Shown here: piece by piece, positions 1 to 12,000 of the stretch | How the letters are laid out: each line of letters begins with the position of its first letter | Position numbering within the stretch: position 1 is the first letter of the stretch | Assembly: GCA_958009055.1 (NCBI GenBank) | Contig: OY253651.1 | Span: forward strand, 558,001-622,000 | DNA length: 64,000 bases | Direction: 5' to 3' | Source: Choricystis sp. odSpoLacu1 | Taxonomy: Eukaryota; Chlorophyta; Trebouxiophyceae | Program-made: the position numbers and the translations under genes | The notes under the pieces: model-generated | The model's database searches: none | The model's input: only the letters and a program-made list of their open reading frames with translations | Told to the model about the DNA's origin: nothing

Positions 1-3000
1 GTGCCCGCCGCCGCGTCGGCGGACGGGAGGGTGGTGGTGGAGTGATCTCCAACACCCGCCTTCTCCGCCCTCCACCGCGCGCACGTGGCGGCCGCCACCG
101 CCAACGAGGGACACCGAAACACGGGCGTGCCCGCCAGCCCTGGGACCGCCTCCCAGGGAAGACGCTGCACGGTGTCGTCCAGGCACAGCTGCAGCGGCCC
201 GCGCCGCGCCGCGCGTGCTGCGGCGGCACCGCCCTGCGTCAACGACAGCCGCGCCACGCCTGCCGTCAGGGCGGCTGGCGTAGCGTGTGCCGACGGTGGC
301 CGCCGCGGCCGCGCCGGCGTGGCGGGGGGGGCATCGCGAGCTGGCACCCTCCCCGCCTCATCCTTCATCGCGGTCAGCAGGCCACCCCGGCGCCGGGCGG
401 GCGTCGCCAGTGGGGGTGGCGCGGCTGGAGTGGCAAGATTAGTCGCACGGCGGGCAGGGGCGGGCGTGGCGGGCAGCGGTGGCGCGGCGGGGGCGCCACC
501 GCCGCCAGCCCACTCAGCGCGCACGGCGGCCGCGGCGGCCGCGGCCGCGGACGGCGCGTCCACCCCACCCCCTCCACACGCGGCCAGCAGCTCTGCAAAC
601 CCGCACTCCAGTTCACCGTCATCCAGGTCGGGGGCGCCCGCCGCCAGCAGGGCGGCTGCACCGGCCAGGGAGGGGTGGGGGGCGGAGCCGCGAGAGGCTG
701 TGGTCAGCGGGCCCGCCACAAAAGCAGCCGCCGCGCAGCCGCCGCGAGTCACGCCACCCGGTGCCCGCCCCAGCAACAAACAGCGCCACGGCCCCAGCCA
801 GGCGGCATCCATGCCGGCCACGAGGCCGGCCAGGCGAGCGTCCAGGCCGCGGCGCGTCGTCCACCACGCTTCGCGCGCGGGCCGAGGCGCGTCGGGCGCG
901 TTGCCGGCGTCGCGCATGGAGGCGACAGCGTCAGCGTGCAGGACGTCGAGTTCGGCCAGGGCGGCGGCGATGGGAGGCAGAGGGCTGCCGGCAGCAGTTG
1001 GGACGGCGGGGTCGACGCCGATGTCGAGCGCGACGGTCGGGCACGCGCGCGCCGCGCGCACGATCCGCAGCGCGCTGCCCCCGCGAGCCGATGCCACCAC
1101 CACCGCCACGGTGTCGGGCGGCAGGGCGTCCAGCCAGGCGTCTAGAGACGCCGATGCTGCATCGGGAGGGGGGCAGGTGAGCAGAGTGGCGGAGGTGGAG
1201 GCACCACGGTCGCGCGCGGCGCCCGCGGCCGCGCGCGAGGCCAGGCCCGCCCCCGTGCCCGCAAACTGGAGCGCGGGGCCTGCAGGCAGGTAGGGAGCGA
1301 GGGCGCGTCCCAGCCGAGACGCGGCGCCAGGGCAGGCGGCCGCTGCCGCCAGCGCGGCCACACGAGCGGGGGGCGGCGGCGGACCGACCGGCCACGGCGA
1401 CACCGCGTGCCGCGGCAGGGGGGCCGCAAGGCACGCTTCAGCCTCCAGATCCACCGCGGCCGCGTGAGCAGTCGCAGCGATGGCAACGTGCCCGGTCCCA
1501 GCCGCGGTGTCAGCAGCACCCGCCAGCGCCGCGCCATCGCGCGCCGCGCTCGCGGCCGCCGCGTCGGCCGCGGCCGCCAAGTCAGCCACCCCCCACGCCG
1601 CGTCCCCAGTCCAGCCGCACGCTGCCAGCGCGCCCGCCGCAGCTTGTTGAGCGGCGGCGGCGGCTTGGCCGGCAGCGACGGCCGCGCCGCGCGCGGTCGC
1701 AGCGTCGCCGACAGCGAGCGCGAGCGCGGCACGCGCGGCGTCGGCGCCGGGACCAGTTGCACTGTCAGCCGCGACCCTTCCAGCCAGCGCATCTTCATCC
1801 GCGGTCGCCCACTCCAGGCGGCCCGCCCGGCAGCGAGCCCGCACAGCCGCAAAGGCGGCCTCAAACGCGCGCGCGCGCGCGCGGCGGCCGCGAGCGCGCC
1901 GCCCTCCCGCGCGGCGGCCAGGGCGTCGTCTGACGCGCCCGCCGCGTCGCACGCGGTGCAGGTGAGCAGGAGGGTGGGTAGGTAGAGCGCCAGTGCGGCC
2001 CACCAGCCGGTGGGCGTGGCAGGAGGTGTCGTGGTACCACCAAGCAGAGGCTCCAACGTGGCCGCTGCCGCACGCAGCCCATCCCCCGCCGCCGCCAGGG
2101 CGGCCGCGGGGGCGCAGCGCCGCAGCGCGGCGCCAGTTTGCAGGCAGCGCAGCGACGTGGCGGCGGCCGCGTCGCCGCGGTCGGCGGCAGCAGACGCGGC
2201 AGCCGCGAGCGTGGGTTCGGAGGAGACAGCCACGGTGCGCGCGACAGCGTCCAGGCTCGTCAAGCCATCGGCAGAAGCAGCCACCAGCGCTGGCACGGGG
2301 GCTGGCGCCAGCGCCCACGGCAGCAGGGGGCCAGCCGGCAGGTTTGTTAGAGCGGCCGGGGGTACAACACCGGCTTCCGCCGACACTGCCGCCGCGACTT
2401 TCGCCACCGCTGCGGCCGCCGCGTCCCGCCCCACCAGCGCCAGCGCGGCCGCCAGGTCGGTGGCCAGGGCAGCCACGTCTGGCAGCGGCAGCACCGCCCC
2501 GCGCCAGGCCCGTGGGTGCCCCGCGCGCCGCCACGCGGCAAGGGCTTGGTCGGCGCGCGCCGCGAGCGCGGTCGATGTTTCGTCTCCGCACGCACCATCA
2601 TCGCCATCCACGACGGCCGCCACCGCAGCAGCGGCCACAGAGGGACAGGCGGCTGCCGCGTGGCGGGCGGCCGCCGCGGCGGCGGCCTCTGCAGCGGCCT
2701 CCCCCACGCGGCCGTCGGAGGGTGGCAGCGGCGGGGTGGGCGGCGCGCGTTCTGCGACGCTGCCGCCGGCCTCGACCAAGGCGGCAGTCGCGTGAGCGAT
2801 GCCCGCATCCACGGCAGCCAGTGCAGCGCGTGCCTGGTCCAGCAGGCCGGCCGCGGCAGCAGCGCAGGCGGCGCCCGTGCGCGTGGCGCGGGGCGGCAAG
2901 CGCGCGCCGGCGATCAGCACTGCCGCTGCAGCGCGGCGGGAAGGGGCGGACGCCGCCAGAGCCGTCATCACGCGCCACGCAGTGTCTGTGGGCAGGTCTC

Positions 3001-4909
3001 CAGTCGCGCCGGCGGCCGCCACGCCGGCAGCAGCGTCAAACGCGGCAGCCACGGCGCCACCGTCGCGCGGCAGCGGCACCGCCACACCCAGCGCGGCGGC
3101 TGCAGCCGCCGTGACGCGGGACGCAGACACAACCCGCGCACCCGTCGTACGCGCACTCTGCACAGCGGCGACAGCAGCCGCGGCCGCGTCCCGCGCGACT
3201 GTGCGATCGCCGTTTGCCACTGCAACGCGCGCAACCGACGCCGCACGGTCGGCCGCAGCCTCGGCGGTGGACGGGTTGCCGTCCATGGCAGCGAGCGCGG
3301 CCGCAGCCACCGCGGCCGCGCGCAGGGGGGGCAGGGCGCGCCAGGTGGCGCCAGCGCGGGCGCCGGCCGCCGCGAGCGCGTTGGACAGCCACGTGAGCTC
3401 AGAGTGGGCGAGGCGGTGGGGCGGGGGAGGCGGCATAGCGGCCGCCGCAAACACGTCGCTGTCTTCTTCCTCGTCACTCGCACCCTCTGACCACGCCCAC
3501 ACGGCGGCAGCCACGGGGTCGGTGGCGGCGGTGCGTGTGAGCGCGCGCGGCAGCGGCGCCGCGCGCGGAGGCAGCGGCACGGCCGCCGCCTCCCACGTCG
3601 CCTCAAAGTCGGCGCCGCACGGCCCAGCGCACCCAAAGCCTTCCTCCAGCTGCACCGCCCCCACCAAGCACGACAGCGCGCCGTAGGCGCCTTTGACGGG
3701 GGCGGAGCCCGTCGCGCGCGCCACGCGTGCCGCGGCGCACAGCGCCGCCGCTGCCACGGTCGCGGTGTCTGCGTCCGGGGCTTGGGTGCGGGAGGAGGGC
3801 GTCAGGCGACGGCGTAGAATGTTGAGCGACCGGACTACGGCTGCCGCGGAGGCGGGGGAGGCGGAGGCCGCAGCGTCGAGCGCAGCTGCGACACGGGGTG
3901 CGTCTGCTTTGCGCGCTCTGCCGCCCGCCGCGATGCGCGCCACCAGCGCCAGAGTGGCGCCGTCGGCCGGTCCCGCCCGTCCGTCGGCGACAGCGTCAGC
4001 GACGTCCACCGCGCCCGGGGGTGGAGGGCCGCGGCGCGGCAGCAGCAAGTCTGTGAGCGCGGCCAAGGAGCGCACACCAGCGCTTCCGTCGCCCGCTGCC
4101 TGCCTGCACGCGTCCAGCACGGCCGCCGTCACCGGTAGCAAGCGGTCGGCCGGCAGGGCCGCCGCCGCGTCGGCCAGTGTCGCGCCGACGCGGTCCAGGG
4201 GGGCCACCAGCGCGGCCGCGGCGACGGCAGCCGCGGCAGCCGCGGGCGGCAGGCGGGCCACCAACGCGGCGGCCGCTTTTTTTAGGCTGGATCCATGCGC
4301 GGCTGCTCCGTCACCAGGCAGCAGGGCCAGCCAGGGGGGCGCGGCCGTGGCGCCCGTGACAACGGTCGCGCCGTGCACGTCGGCGACGCGCACACTCGCC
4401 GCGGCGGCAGACGCCAGTGTCAGCATGGCGCCAATGATCAGAGTTGCTCTGTCTGCGGCTGCGGGGTCGTCGTGTGCGGGAGGGGCGGGCAGGGGCGACG
4501 CGGTGGACGCGCCCACACCGCCCCATGCGCGCCGCGCGCTCGCCAGCAGGGCCGCCGCCGCGGCGCTCGCGTCGTCAGGCAGGCCCGCCGCCAAGCATGC
4601 ACGCGCCAGCGAGTAGCGAAAGGTTTCGGGGGCGTGGGTGGAGGGTGGGCGTCGCGTCGCACCCATCGATGCGCCCCGCGTCGACGCGTCCAGGCCGTCC
4701 GCGGCGGCCGCCCCCAGCAGCGCCCAGTCTGGAGCGTCCGGGTGGCCGCGTGGGCACGCCTTCAACCGCGCCACCGCCAGCCGGGCCGCCTCGCCGCACA
4801 GCGGCGCGTCGCGCGGACCTGCGGCGCGGCACGCGGCCGCCAGGGCGGCCAGGCCGTGCCCCTCGGCCGCCGCCGCCACCAGGGCGGCTGGTGGTTGGGC
4901 GGGCGGCAT
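1..4909 (-). CDS. ESP1: Separase (cohesin-cleaving cysteine protease, peptidase C50), 3' end outside window
   Basis: Separase cuts the kleisin subunit of cohesin at anaphase onset and acts at chromatin and spindle. About 1,635 residues are visible: a long alanine-rich helical N-terminal region and then the start of the C50 domain. The diagnostic stretch is LCLDDTVQRLPWEAVPGL, followed by VFRCPSLAV (positions about 60-200). It matches the family pattern LxLDxxLQxLPWExxxxL followed by VxRxPSL. The catalytic His and Cys motifs should lie just beyond position 1, so activity cannot be judged here. The start is the ATG at 4909, before PPAQPPAALVAA. Longer upstream reading in frame is CT-repeat leader. 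The frame breaks once, inside the alternating CG tract at 1866-1883. Upstream sequence reads AAAARARAR and the true continuation is FEAAFAAVRAR in the -1 frame. Removing one CG unit heals it. No intron was recognised. The separase call is secure; the exact start is moderately sure. Confidence 0.88.
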
Positions 4910-5400
4910 GAGATAGGGAGGGGGAGGGGGATGTGGGGAAGGAAAAAGCAGAATCAACGTGCCGGGAGCGCTGCGGACGACGCACTCTCTCTCACTCTCA
5001 CTCTCTCGCGCGACCCCCCAAAAAACGCCGCGCACACGCTCTCTTTCCATTACCCAGTCGCACACACGGTAAGGCATGCGTCGTGAGGTCATTTTGAGGC
5101 GTGCGTTTCACGCGCCGAGAGGGGTGTGGCGTGGGCGCGACGCGGGACCGCACACAAGCCAATGGCGCCCACAAAAACACGCACTCACCACGCTGTCTTC
5201 CCCGCCCCCATCCGTCCCTCGGACGGTGTGGCCGGGTTGACATGTGGTGGCTGGCACGGTCACGGAGATTGGGAGGAGGAAGAGAGGCCGTTTTTGTGTC
5301 GAGGCCTTGTGTTTGCGCCCACCCCTACCCACAGCTTGCCTCTGACCAACCCTCCGCCCCTCTCCCCCCACCTTCCCTCCACAGACACACCACCTTCATC
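4910..5400. promoter_or_regulatory. Divergent intergenic region, separase / unknown gene
   Basis: This 491-nt spacer separates two divergent start codons and should hold both promoters and leaders. On the minus side it has a CT/GA-rich stretch around 4985-5005. The plus-side leader is pyrimidine-rich and runs up to the ATG at 5401. I see no tRNA, conserved ORF or clear TATA box. Confidence 0.4.
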
Positions 5401-6011
5401 ATGGGCAACCCCATCTTCCGCGGCTCAACCGACGGCGACGCCGCCGCCACCCGCGGCGAGGACGCCCCCCTCCCCCTGCAGCGCCCACGCCTCAACGCCG
5501 TTTTTGGTGTCGGCGCCGACGGCTACCGCGACGGCGCCCTGCTCCTGCCCGTCGTGCGGCGGCTGGCCGCCCGCCGTGCGGTTGAGCGGCGTGGCGACGG
5601 CGGCGGCGTCCCCGATCCGGCCGCCGCGGCGCGCGCGCGGGCGGCGCGCGCCGCGCGCTGGCCGACGCGGAAGCCCTGCTCGACCGCGACCTGTTTGCCG
5701 CGCTGTTGGGGGGGAGGGCGGCTGCGCGTGGTCCCGAGGATGGGGGCGCCCGCTTCATGGCGGCCATCGCGGCCGGGCGTGACGACGACGGAGGTGAAGA
5801 CGTTCGATTTGTCGAGACAACGCCGGCCCGCGCCGCGCCGCTGCCGCCGCCCGACGCCCGGTTTGCCGCGGAAGCCGCCCCCCGCGACCGGCGCGACATC
5901 ATCCCGCTGCGTGCGCCGACAGATCGGGCTGCTGCCGACTTCTTCATGGCCGCTTTTGAGGCCAACCTGGCGGCTATGGGGACGGCTGCGCTCGCGGGGC
6001 GCACGGTGTGA
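5401..6011 (+). CDS. Unknown protein, about 202 residues, frame broken at a CG tract
   Basis: I do not recognise this protein. The ATG sits in a good context after a pyrimidine-rich leader and begins MGNPIFRGSTDGD. The first reading frame is coding-like up to the alternating CG tract at about 5628-5659. The coding-like signal then moves to the -1 frame, ALADAEALLDRDLFAALLGG, and runs to the TGA at 6009-6011. Removing one CG unit gives 203 codons including stop. The product would be soluble, alanine/arginine-rich and acidic in the middle, ending in a helical AAADFFMAAFEANLAAMG. There is no signal peptide, membrane segment or metal motif. The gene faces its minus-strand neighbour tail to tail. 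A short unspliced intron is an alternative reading, but no GT-AG pair fits the shift. Confidence 0.5.
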
Positions 6012-6295
6012 GAGAGGGTTTTTGGGAGGGCTTTGTTTCTCTTTGCTGCTGCTTTTTCCTTCATCGTGTTGATGCTTTTGTGATCATGCTAGCTTTTTGA
6101 CACACTGTCATTCCCTCTTTTGTTTTTTATCGCAAAGCAAACCACACACTTCTCAGCCAGCGTGCGACACACTGGCCCGGCTCCGCGTGGCGCGCGGCGG
6201 CGCCACCACACCACCCACCGCCGCGCTGCCGCCCCCCACCCCGCTGCTGGACACGGCTCCCGACGTCGCCGACGACGACGCGGGCCCCCCGTCGG

Positions 6296-7753
6296 TCAAG
6301 GTGGGGCCGGGGACGCGGCCGACCGGGAGGCGCCACGGCGGCGAGAAGGCTTCGTGGCCGCGGCGGCGACAGGAGGAGGAGGCAGCACGAGCAAGGCAGA
6401 GGGTGCGCCGTCGACGGAAGCCGCGACGGCGGCGCCACCACCACCGCCCCGGCGGCGCCGGCCGCCCACAGGCGCAACCGTCCGGCCCACCCCACCCCCA
6501 CCACGCAGCGAGGCAGCCGCCGACCGCGCGGCCGCGGCAGCGACCTCCACTTTTTCAACGTCGGCACGTGCACTCTTGGCCAGCAGGGGCGCGGGGCGGC
6601 GCAGCGTGGCTGTGGTGAGAGACAGGGAGACGGCGGCCAGCGCGAGCGCGGCGACTGTGCGCGCGTCGGCGGTCGTGCCCCCGAGTAAAGCGTTCCAGGT
6701 GGTGGCAGGGATCTCAGCCACAGCCACCGACACAGGAGACGCAGACACGACCAACCGCACCACCGCCGTCAGCGCCAGCGCGCGGGCCAGAGTCGCCACG
6801 GCCGCGACGGGCGCGGCTGCCAACGCACGCGCGCGGTTGGTGGCAGCAGTGCGCCGGTCTGCCGCTTCAGCCGCCGCCGCGGCATACGCCAGCTGCTGGC
6901 ACGCGGCGTCCAGGGTGGCAAGCGCGGCCTCCGCCACGCGGGACACAGCGGCCTCGACGTCAAGCAGCACGGCGGGCAGCGTGTTGGGCGCCGTCCCGGC
7001 ACGCCCACCCGGCACAGCCGCCGTGTCCAGCTGCAGGTCTCCATCATCCACGCGTGCCAGGGCCCGGGCGGCCGCCACCAGGGCAGCGTGGCGCGCACTC
7101 TCAGTCGGCAGCGCGTCTGCGCCCACCAGCAGGAAACGCAGGCTGACGCCGCCCGCGCGTGCGCCACGAGCTGCGGCTGCAGCAGCGGTCGCCGCAGCTG
7201 GCGTTAGTTTGGGCTCGGGCGTTGCGTCAATGAGCACAACCACCACGTCCGCCCCCGCCGCCAGGCCACGCAGCGTGCGCGCCACATCGAACGAGGAATG
7301 CGGCGACACGACGCCAGGAGCGACGCACACTTCAGCATGCGCGCAGCGGGGGGAGGGCAGCGGCACCGCCGTCAGCTTGTCGTCGTGCTCGGCTGCTAAT
7401 GCGGCTGCTATCCAGGGGGAAATAGCAGCTGCGCCTCCGCCAACAAGGGTGTCGGAGGCGCCATCGTGCGCACTAGCGCCGCAAAAGAGCGTCAATGCGG
7501 ACGCCTGGTTGTCTCCGTCGCCCGCGCCCAGGGCAGACGCATTTGCGCCGCTCATCCACGTCGCAGCAGCGCGTTGACACGCCGACTCGCGCCCCACGAC
7601 GAGCACACGGGCAGCCAGGCGGGGCGGCACCAGTGTCGTGCGCATTGGCGCGGTGGCGGCCAGGGCCAGCAGGCCAGGGCCGTAGCTGTGCTCATGACGG
7701 CGGTGGTAGGCGTCGTGCACGTGGGCGAGAAGGCCGGAGGTGGACGAGGCCAT
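6296..7753 (-). CDS. EHD/dynamin-superfamily-like protein with degenerate nucleotide-binding motif
   Basis: This single-exon gene of 485 residues starts at MASSTSGLLAHV. The order of motifs resembles EHD-type dynamin-like ATPases. AYHRRHEHSYGPGLLALA corresponds to the EHD N-terminal helix before the G domain, then RVLVVGRESACQRA sits where the P-loop should be. APGVVSPHSSFDVARTLRG and GADVVVVLIDAT correspond to the TPGV and FDAH region. RFLLVGADALPTES sits where EHD proteins have NKAD. The P-loop lacks the expected GKT/GKS, so nucleotide binding is doubtful. Near residues 330-410 are two hydrophobic stretches (APVAAVATLARALALTAVV and TVAALALAAVSLSL) that could insert in a membrane. The last 70 residues are low-complexity Gly/Arg/Pro. 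The assignment is by pattern only and could be wrong. Codon use matches its neighbours. Confidence 0.5.
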   Translation of the reverse strand: MASSTSGLLAHVHDAYHRRHEHSYGPGLLALAATAPMRTTLVPPRLAARVLVVGRESACQRAAATWMSGANASALGAGDGDNQASALTLFCGASAHDGASDTLVGGGAAAISPWIAAALAAEHDDKLTAVPLPSPRCAHAEVCVAPGVVSPHSSFDVARTLRGLAAGADVVVVLIDATPEPKLTPAAATAAAAAARGARAGGVSLRFLLVGADALPTESARHAALVAAARALARVDDGDLQLDTAAVPGGRAGTAPNTLPAVLLDVEAAVSRVAEAALATLDAACQQLAYAAAAAEAADRRTAATNRARALAAAPVAAVATLARALALTAVVRLVVSASPVSVAVAEIPATTWNALLGGTTADARTVAALALAAVSLSLTTATLRRPAPLLAKSARADVEKVEVAAAAARSAAASLRGGGGVGRTVAPVGGRRRRGGGGGAAVAASVDGAPSALLVLPPPPVAAAATKPSRRRGASRSAASPAPP

Positions 7754-7867
7754 GGTGTGTGTGTGGGAGGGGCGAGGAAAAGTGCGTAAGAAGGTGGAAA
7801 AGTGGTGCTCGCCAACCGAACCGCGACAAGAATCTAGCCTCACAACGAAAACCCTTTCCCCCAAAAC

Positions 7868-8773
7868 ATGCGCCGATCCCCGCCCACGTCCCGCCCACCG
7901 GCACGGCACGTCTCCCAGCCTCGCCCCGCCCTCCGCCCTACAGCGTCGGCAGCAGCCCCGTCCTCCCCCACCCCTTCCCCGTCCAGCCACCCCCTGCTCC
8001 TGGAAACCATCAACGACGCCACCAAGTGGGCCGTCTCAGGCGCAGCTGCCATCGCCCTGGTGGCCAGGCGGGACGCGGACGCGGGGTGGTGCGTGGTGGG
8101 CAGCGTGTGTGCCGCGTTTGTGTGCAAGGTGAGGGAGAGGAGGAGGTGGTGCCGTTCTTTTGATCCGCCTACAGGAAAGGTTGCCGCTTGCTGACGGCTG
8201 GCTCGCTGGCTTTTCAGAATGCGCGTCTGACCACGCGTGCGCAGCGGGGGCGAGAGGTGGCCAGAGTGGGCAGGGTATTGGCGGCGGCGGAGATAGTTTT
8301 GAGGTGGTGACAACATGAGTCTCAACACCTCTCCCTCACAGCTCCTCAAACAAGCCATCAACGCCGCCCGCCCCCCCACCGCCCTCAAGGCGGACCCAGG
8401 CATGCCCTCCTCCCACGCCCAGAGTCTGTTCTTTCTGGCGACGTACGTGGCGGCCCGGGTGGCGGCCCCGCTGAGCGGGGCGCCGTTCACGTCGCTGCGC
8501 GCAGGCGCGGCCGCCCTGCTGCTCCTCGGCGCGGCCGCCCTCACGGCGCTGCGCGTCACGCTGGGCTACCACAGCGTGCCCCAAGTCGTGGCGGGTGCGG
8601 CGCTGGGGGCGGTCGGCGGCGCCGCGTGGGCAACACTCGGCGCGGTGTGGTCGCTGCCCGCGGTGGCGGCGGGAGGGGCCGCGGGACCGGTGCTGGCGGT
8701 GCTGACGCTGGGCGCGGTGGCCGCGTTTGCAGGGTTGAGCGTGGGGGCGTGGACGAGGGAGAGGAGAGTGTGA
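7868..8773 (+). CDS. LPPE: Plastid lipid phosphate phosphatase epsilon (PAP2 family)
   Basis: This enzyme removes phosphate from phosphatidic acid to give diacylglycerol in plastid membranes. There are two exons, 7868-8128 and 8342-8773, with a GTGAGG donor and CACAG acceptor, giving 230 residues. The first 45 residues are Ser/Pro/Arg-rich and look like a plastid transit peptide. The three PAP2 motifs are present: K-x6-RP as KQAINAARP, PSSH in PGMPSSHAQSLFF, and R-x5-H in RVTLGYHSVPQ. The last motif has Gln where many family members have Asp, as I recall for plant LPP-epsilon too. The C-terminal half holds several hydrophobic helices. The joined sequence CAAFVCK/LLKQAINAARP is smooth. The 213-nt intron has a second possible acceptor (cttttcag near 8218). 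The exon it would open soon meets a stop, so it was not used. Confidence 0.88.
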
Positions 8774-9045
8774 GAGAGGTAGAGCGCTTGTTTTTGTTTG
8801 TTTTTTTTGTCGAGAGCCAGACAGACCGAGCGTTTCATTTTTCGCGCTCGAAAAAGAGAGACGCCCCCGCGCCCTCTCTCTCTCCCCCCCTCCCCCCCCT
8901 CGGACCCCCCTCGTCTCGTGCCTGTGTCCCTCACACGCACGCGCACGCACACCCCACGCACATCCCCGCGTCTGCGCCCCATCCGCGCGCCCGCATTTCT
9001 TCCCTCTGCGCTGTGCGCGCTGAGCCCCCCCCTTCCCTCCACACC

Positions 9046-12000
9046 ATGTCGTCGTCTGACGCCGACTCCGACCCGCCGTCGGACGACAGCTTCCACGCCA
9101 GCGAGGAGGAGGAGGAGGAGGAAGGTGAGTGGGTGGGTGGAATGGGGGGGGGAGCGCGCGTGTTTCGTTCGTGTCGCGACCATCGGTTTTCGACCCTCCC
9201 TTCCTCCAACCCGCCAGTCTCCTCACCCTCCGCGTCCGCCGCCTCGGACGATGACGAAGTCGTTCCTCGCCCCAAGCCCGTCCCCCGCGCCGCCCCGCGC
9301 ACCGCCCCGGCCGCCGCGCCGCCGCCGCCGGCGCGCCGCCGCTCGTCGGTCGGCGCACCGCCGCCCGCCGAGCCCGCCAACGCCGACTCGCCCGACGAGC
9401 CTGTCCTCTCCCAACAAGATGCCGCCCGCCGCGCCGCTAACGTGGCGGCCCTGGTGGGGGGCGGGCTGACGGTCACACGTCGCCCGCTCGTGCGGTCGCT
9501 CAGTGTCGTGGGCGTGGAGGCCGTGCTGCGCGCCGCGTTCCGGTCGCCCGCGCCCGGGGCGCCGGACGTGAGCCAGGTAAAGAGAGGGAGAGAGAGAGGT
9601 GAGAGGGGGCAGCAGTGGGGCACACACGCACACGCACACGCCCACGCCCACGCCCCCCTCTCCTCTACTTCAGTCCCTCAAGCGCAAGCTGCTCAAGCGC
9701 CACCTCTTCGTCCCCTGGGGCTCCAACCAGCCCCTCCCCGTGTTCAAGTCGCCCGCCATGCACGACCTCCCCCCCGCCCTGGCGGACGAACCCGACAACG
9801 CGCCCCCCCCAGGGGAGCCGCTCGTGCTGTGGGAGACGCCCCCGGGGACCGACCCGCCCGGCCGCATCGAGGTCGACCCCATGCTCACCCGCTGGCTGCG
9901 CCCCCACCAGAGGGAGGGGGTGCAGTTCATGTTTGACTGTGTGGCGGGCATCAAAACGTTTGGGGGGCGGGGGGTGCTGCTGGCGGATGACGTGAGTGTT
10001 TGGAGGGAGAGAGAGGGGGAGGGGGAGATCGATGCACCCGCCTCACTTCCACCCCACACCTCACCCCACCCCACCCCACACCCCAGATGGGCCTCGGCAA
10101 AACCCTGCAAGCCCTCACCCTGCTGTGGACCCTCCTCACCTGCGGCCACCCCCTGCTCGGCGCCACCCCCCTTGCGCGCCGCGCCGTCATCTGCTGCCCC
10201 ACCTCCCTCGTCGGCAACTGGGAGGCGGAGGCCGTCAAGTTTCTGAAGGGGCGGCTGCGCGTGCTGGCTCTGTGCGAAGCGTCGCGCGACGAAGCGGCGG
10301 CCGCGTTGGCTCGGTTTTTGTCCCCCCGTGGAGACCACGTGCTGATCGTGTCGTACGAAACGTTCCGCGTGCACGCGCCCAAGTTCGCCGCCCCCGGCTC
10401 CCTGGACCTACTCATCTGCGATGAAGCCCACCGCCTAAAAAATGCGGACACACTGACTGCCCGCGCCCTGGGGGCGCTGCCGTGCGCCGCGCGCGTGCTG
10501 CTGTCCGGCACCCCCCTCCAAAACCGACTGGACGAGTTTCACGCCATGGTCGACTTTGCCAACCCGGGCGTGCTGGGCGACCCCGCCACCTTTCGCAAAC
10601 AGTTTGAGGCCCCCATCCTGGCGGGGCGGGAGCCGGGGGCGCCCGCCGACGTCGCGTCCCGTGGCGCCGAGCGCGCGGGCGAACTGTCGACCATCGTCAA
10701 CGAGTTCATCCTGCGCCGCACCAACGCCCTGCTGTCCGCCCACCTGCCCCCCAAAGTGGTGGCCGTCGTCTGCTGCCGCCTGTCCCCGCTGCAGGTGGCG
10801 CTGTACAACCACTTTCTGTCGTCGGTGGCCGCGTCGCGCCTGCTCACTGGCGGCGGTGGCCGCGGCACCGCGCGCGTGCTGTCCGCCATCACCGCCCTGC
10901 GCAAGCTGTGCAACCACCCCACACTCATTTGGGACGTGCTGAAGGCGCGTGCGTCCGCCGCAGCCGGCATCGCGCAGAGCGTGGGCGCAGAGGTCGCGCA
11001 AGCCGACGGGTTTGCCGGCTGCGACGCGCTTTTCCCGCCCGACATCTTTGAACCCATCGCGGCCGGCCGGGTGCGCGGCCTGGGGCGCGGCGTGGCCACC
11101 CTGGGCCGGGGAGGCGCCGGCGCCGCCCTCCCCCCCGGCTGGGAGGAGCTGTCCGGCAAGTTTGGCTTCGCGGCCGCCCTGCTCGCCACGCTCCACCGCC
11201 GCGGCGGTGAACGCATCGTCATCGTGTCCAACGCCACCCAGACGCTGGACCTGTTTGCGTCGCTGTGCCGGTCCCGCAACTACCCCTGCATCCGCCTCGA
11301 TGGATCGACGTCGGTGACCAAGCGCACCAAGCTGGTGACGCAATTCAATGACCAGACACGGCGTGAGTTTGTGTTCCTGCTGTCCTCCAAGGCGGGTGGC
11401 TGCGGCCTCAACCTGGTGGGGGCCAACCGATTGATGCTGTTCGACCCGGCGTGGAACCCGGCGGACGACAAGCAGGTGAGTGAAGAAGAGAAAGGGGGTG
11501 GAAAGACGGCGAGCGACGCGAAAGAAAAACAACACTCACCCTCTCCTCCTCCACCACACACAGGCCGCCGCCCGCGTCTGGCGCGACGGCCAGCAGCGCC
11601 GCGTCTACGTGTACCGTCTGCTGGCCACAGGCACGCTGGACGAAAAGATCTGGCAGCGCCAGTGCGCCAAGGAGGGGCTCAAGTGCGTCGTCGAATCCGC
11701 GGCCGGCGCGTCGACCGCGCTCGGCGACGCCGCAGGCGACGACGCCGCCGCCGCCACCGGGGACGCCGCCCTGCTGTCGTCCGAAGAGTTGCGCGACCTG
11801 TTCACCCTGCGTGAAGGCGTGGCCTCCGACACGCTGGACGCGCTGGAGGCGGCCGACGACCGCGACGGGCGCGGCGGCGCGCGCGACGACGTGGCCGGCT
11901 CCGACCGACCGCAAGACGGCAAACCCGCCGAGGAGGACATCGCCCGCTACGCCCGCCACTCTAGACCCTTCACCGTGCCCGACTCCGCCCTGGTGGAGGC

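Noticed and set aside
42..1293. Long plus-strand open frames opposite separase
   Set aside because: They are antisense shadows in GC-rich DNA. The minus frame encodes the separase LPWE and PSL motifs; the plus frames show only Arg/Pro/Ala filler.
6120..7577. 485-residue plus-strand frame
   Set aside because: Antisense of the EHD-like gene; low-complexity Ala/Arg/Thr with no family motif.
8219..8310. Extra exon in LPP-epsilon after cttttcag
   Set aside because: The frame soon meets a stop and would separate KQAINAARP from the preceding helix; the direct join is smoother.
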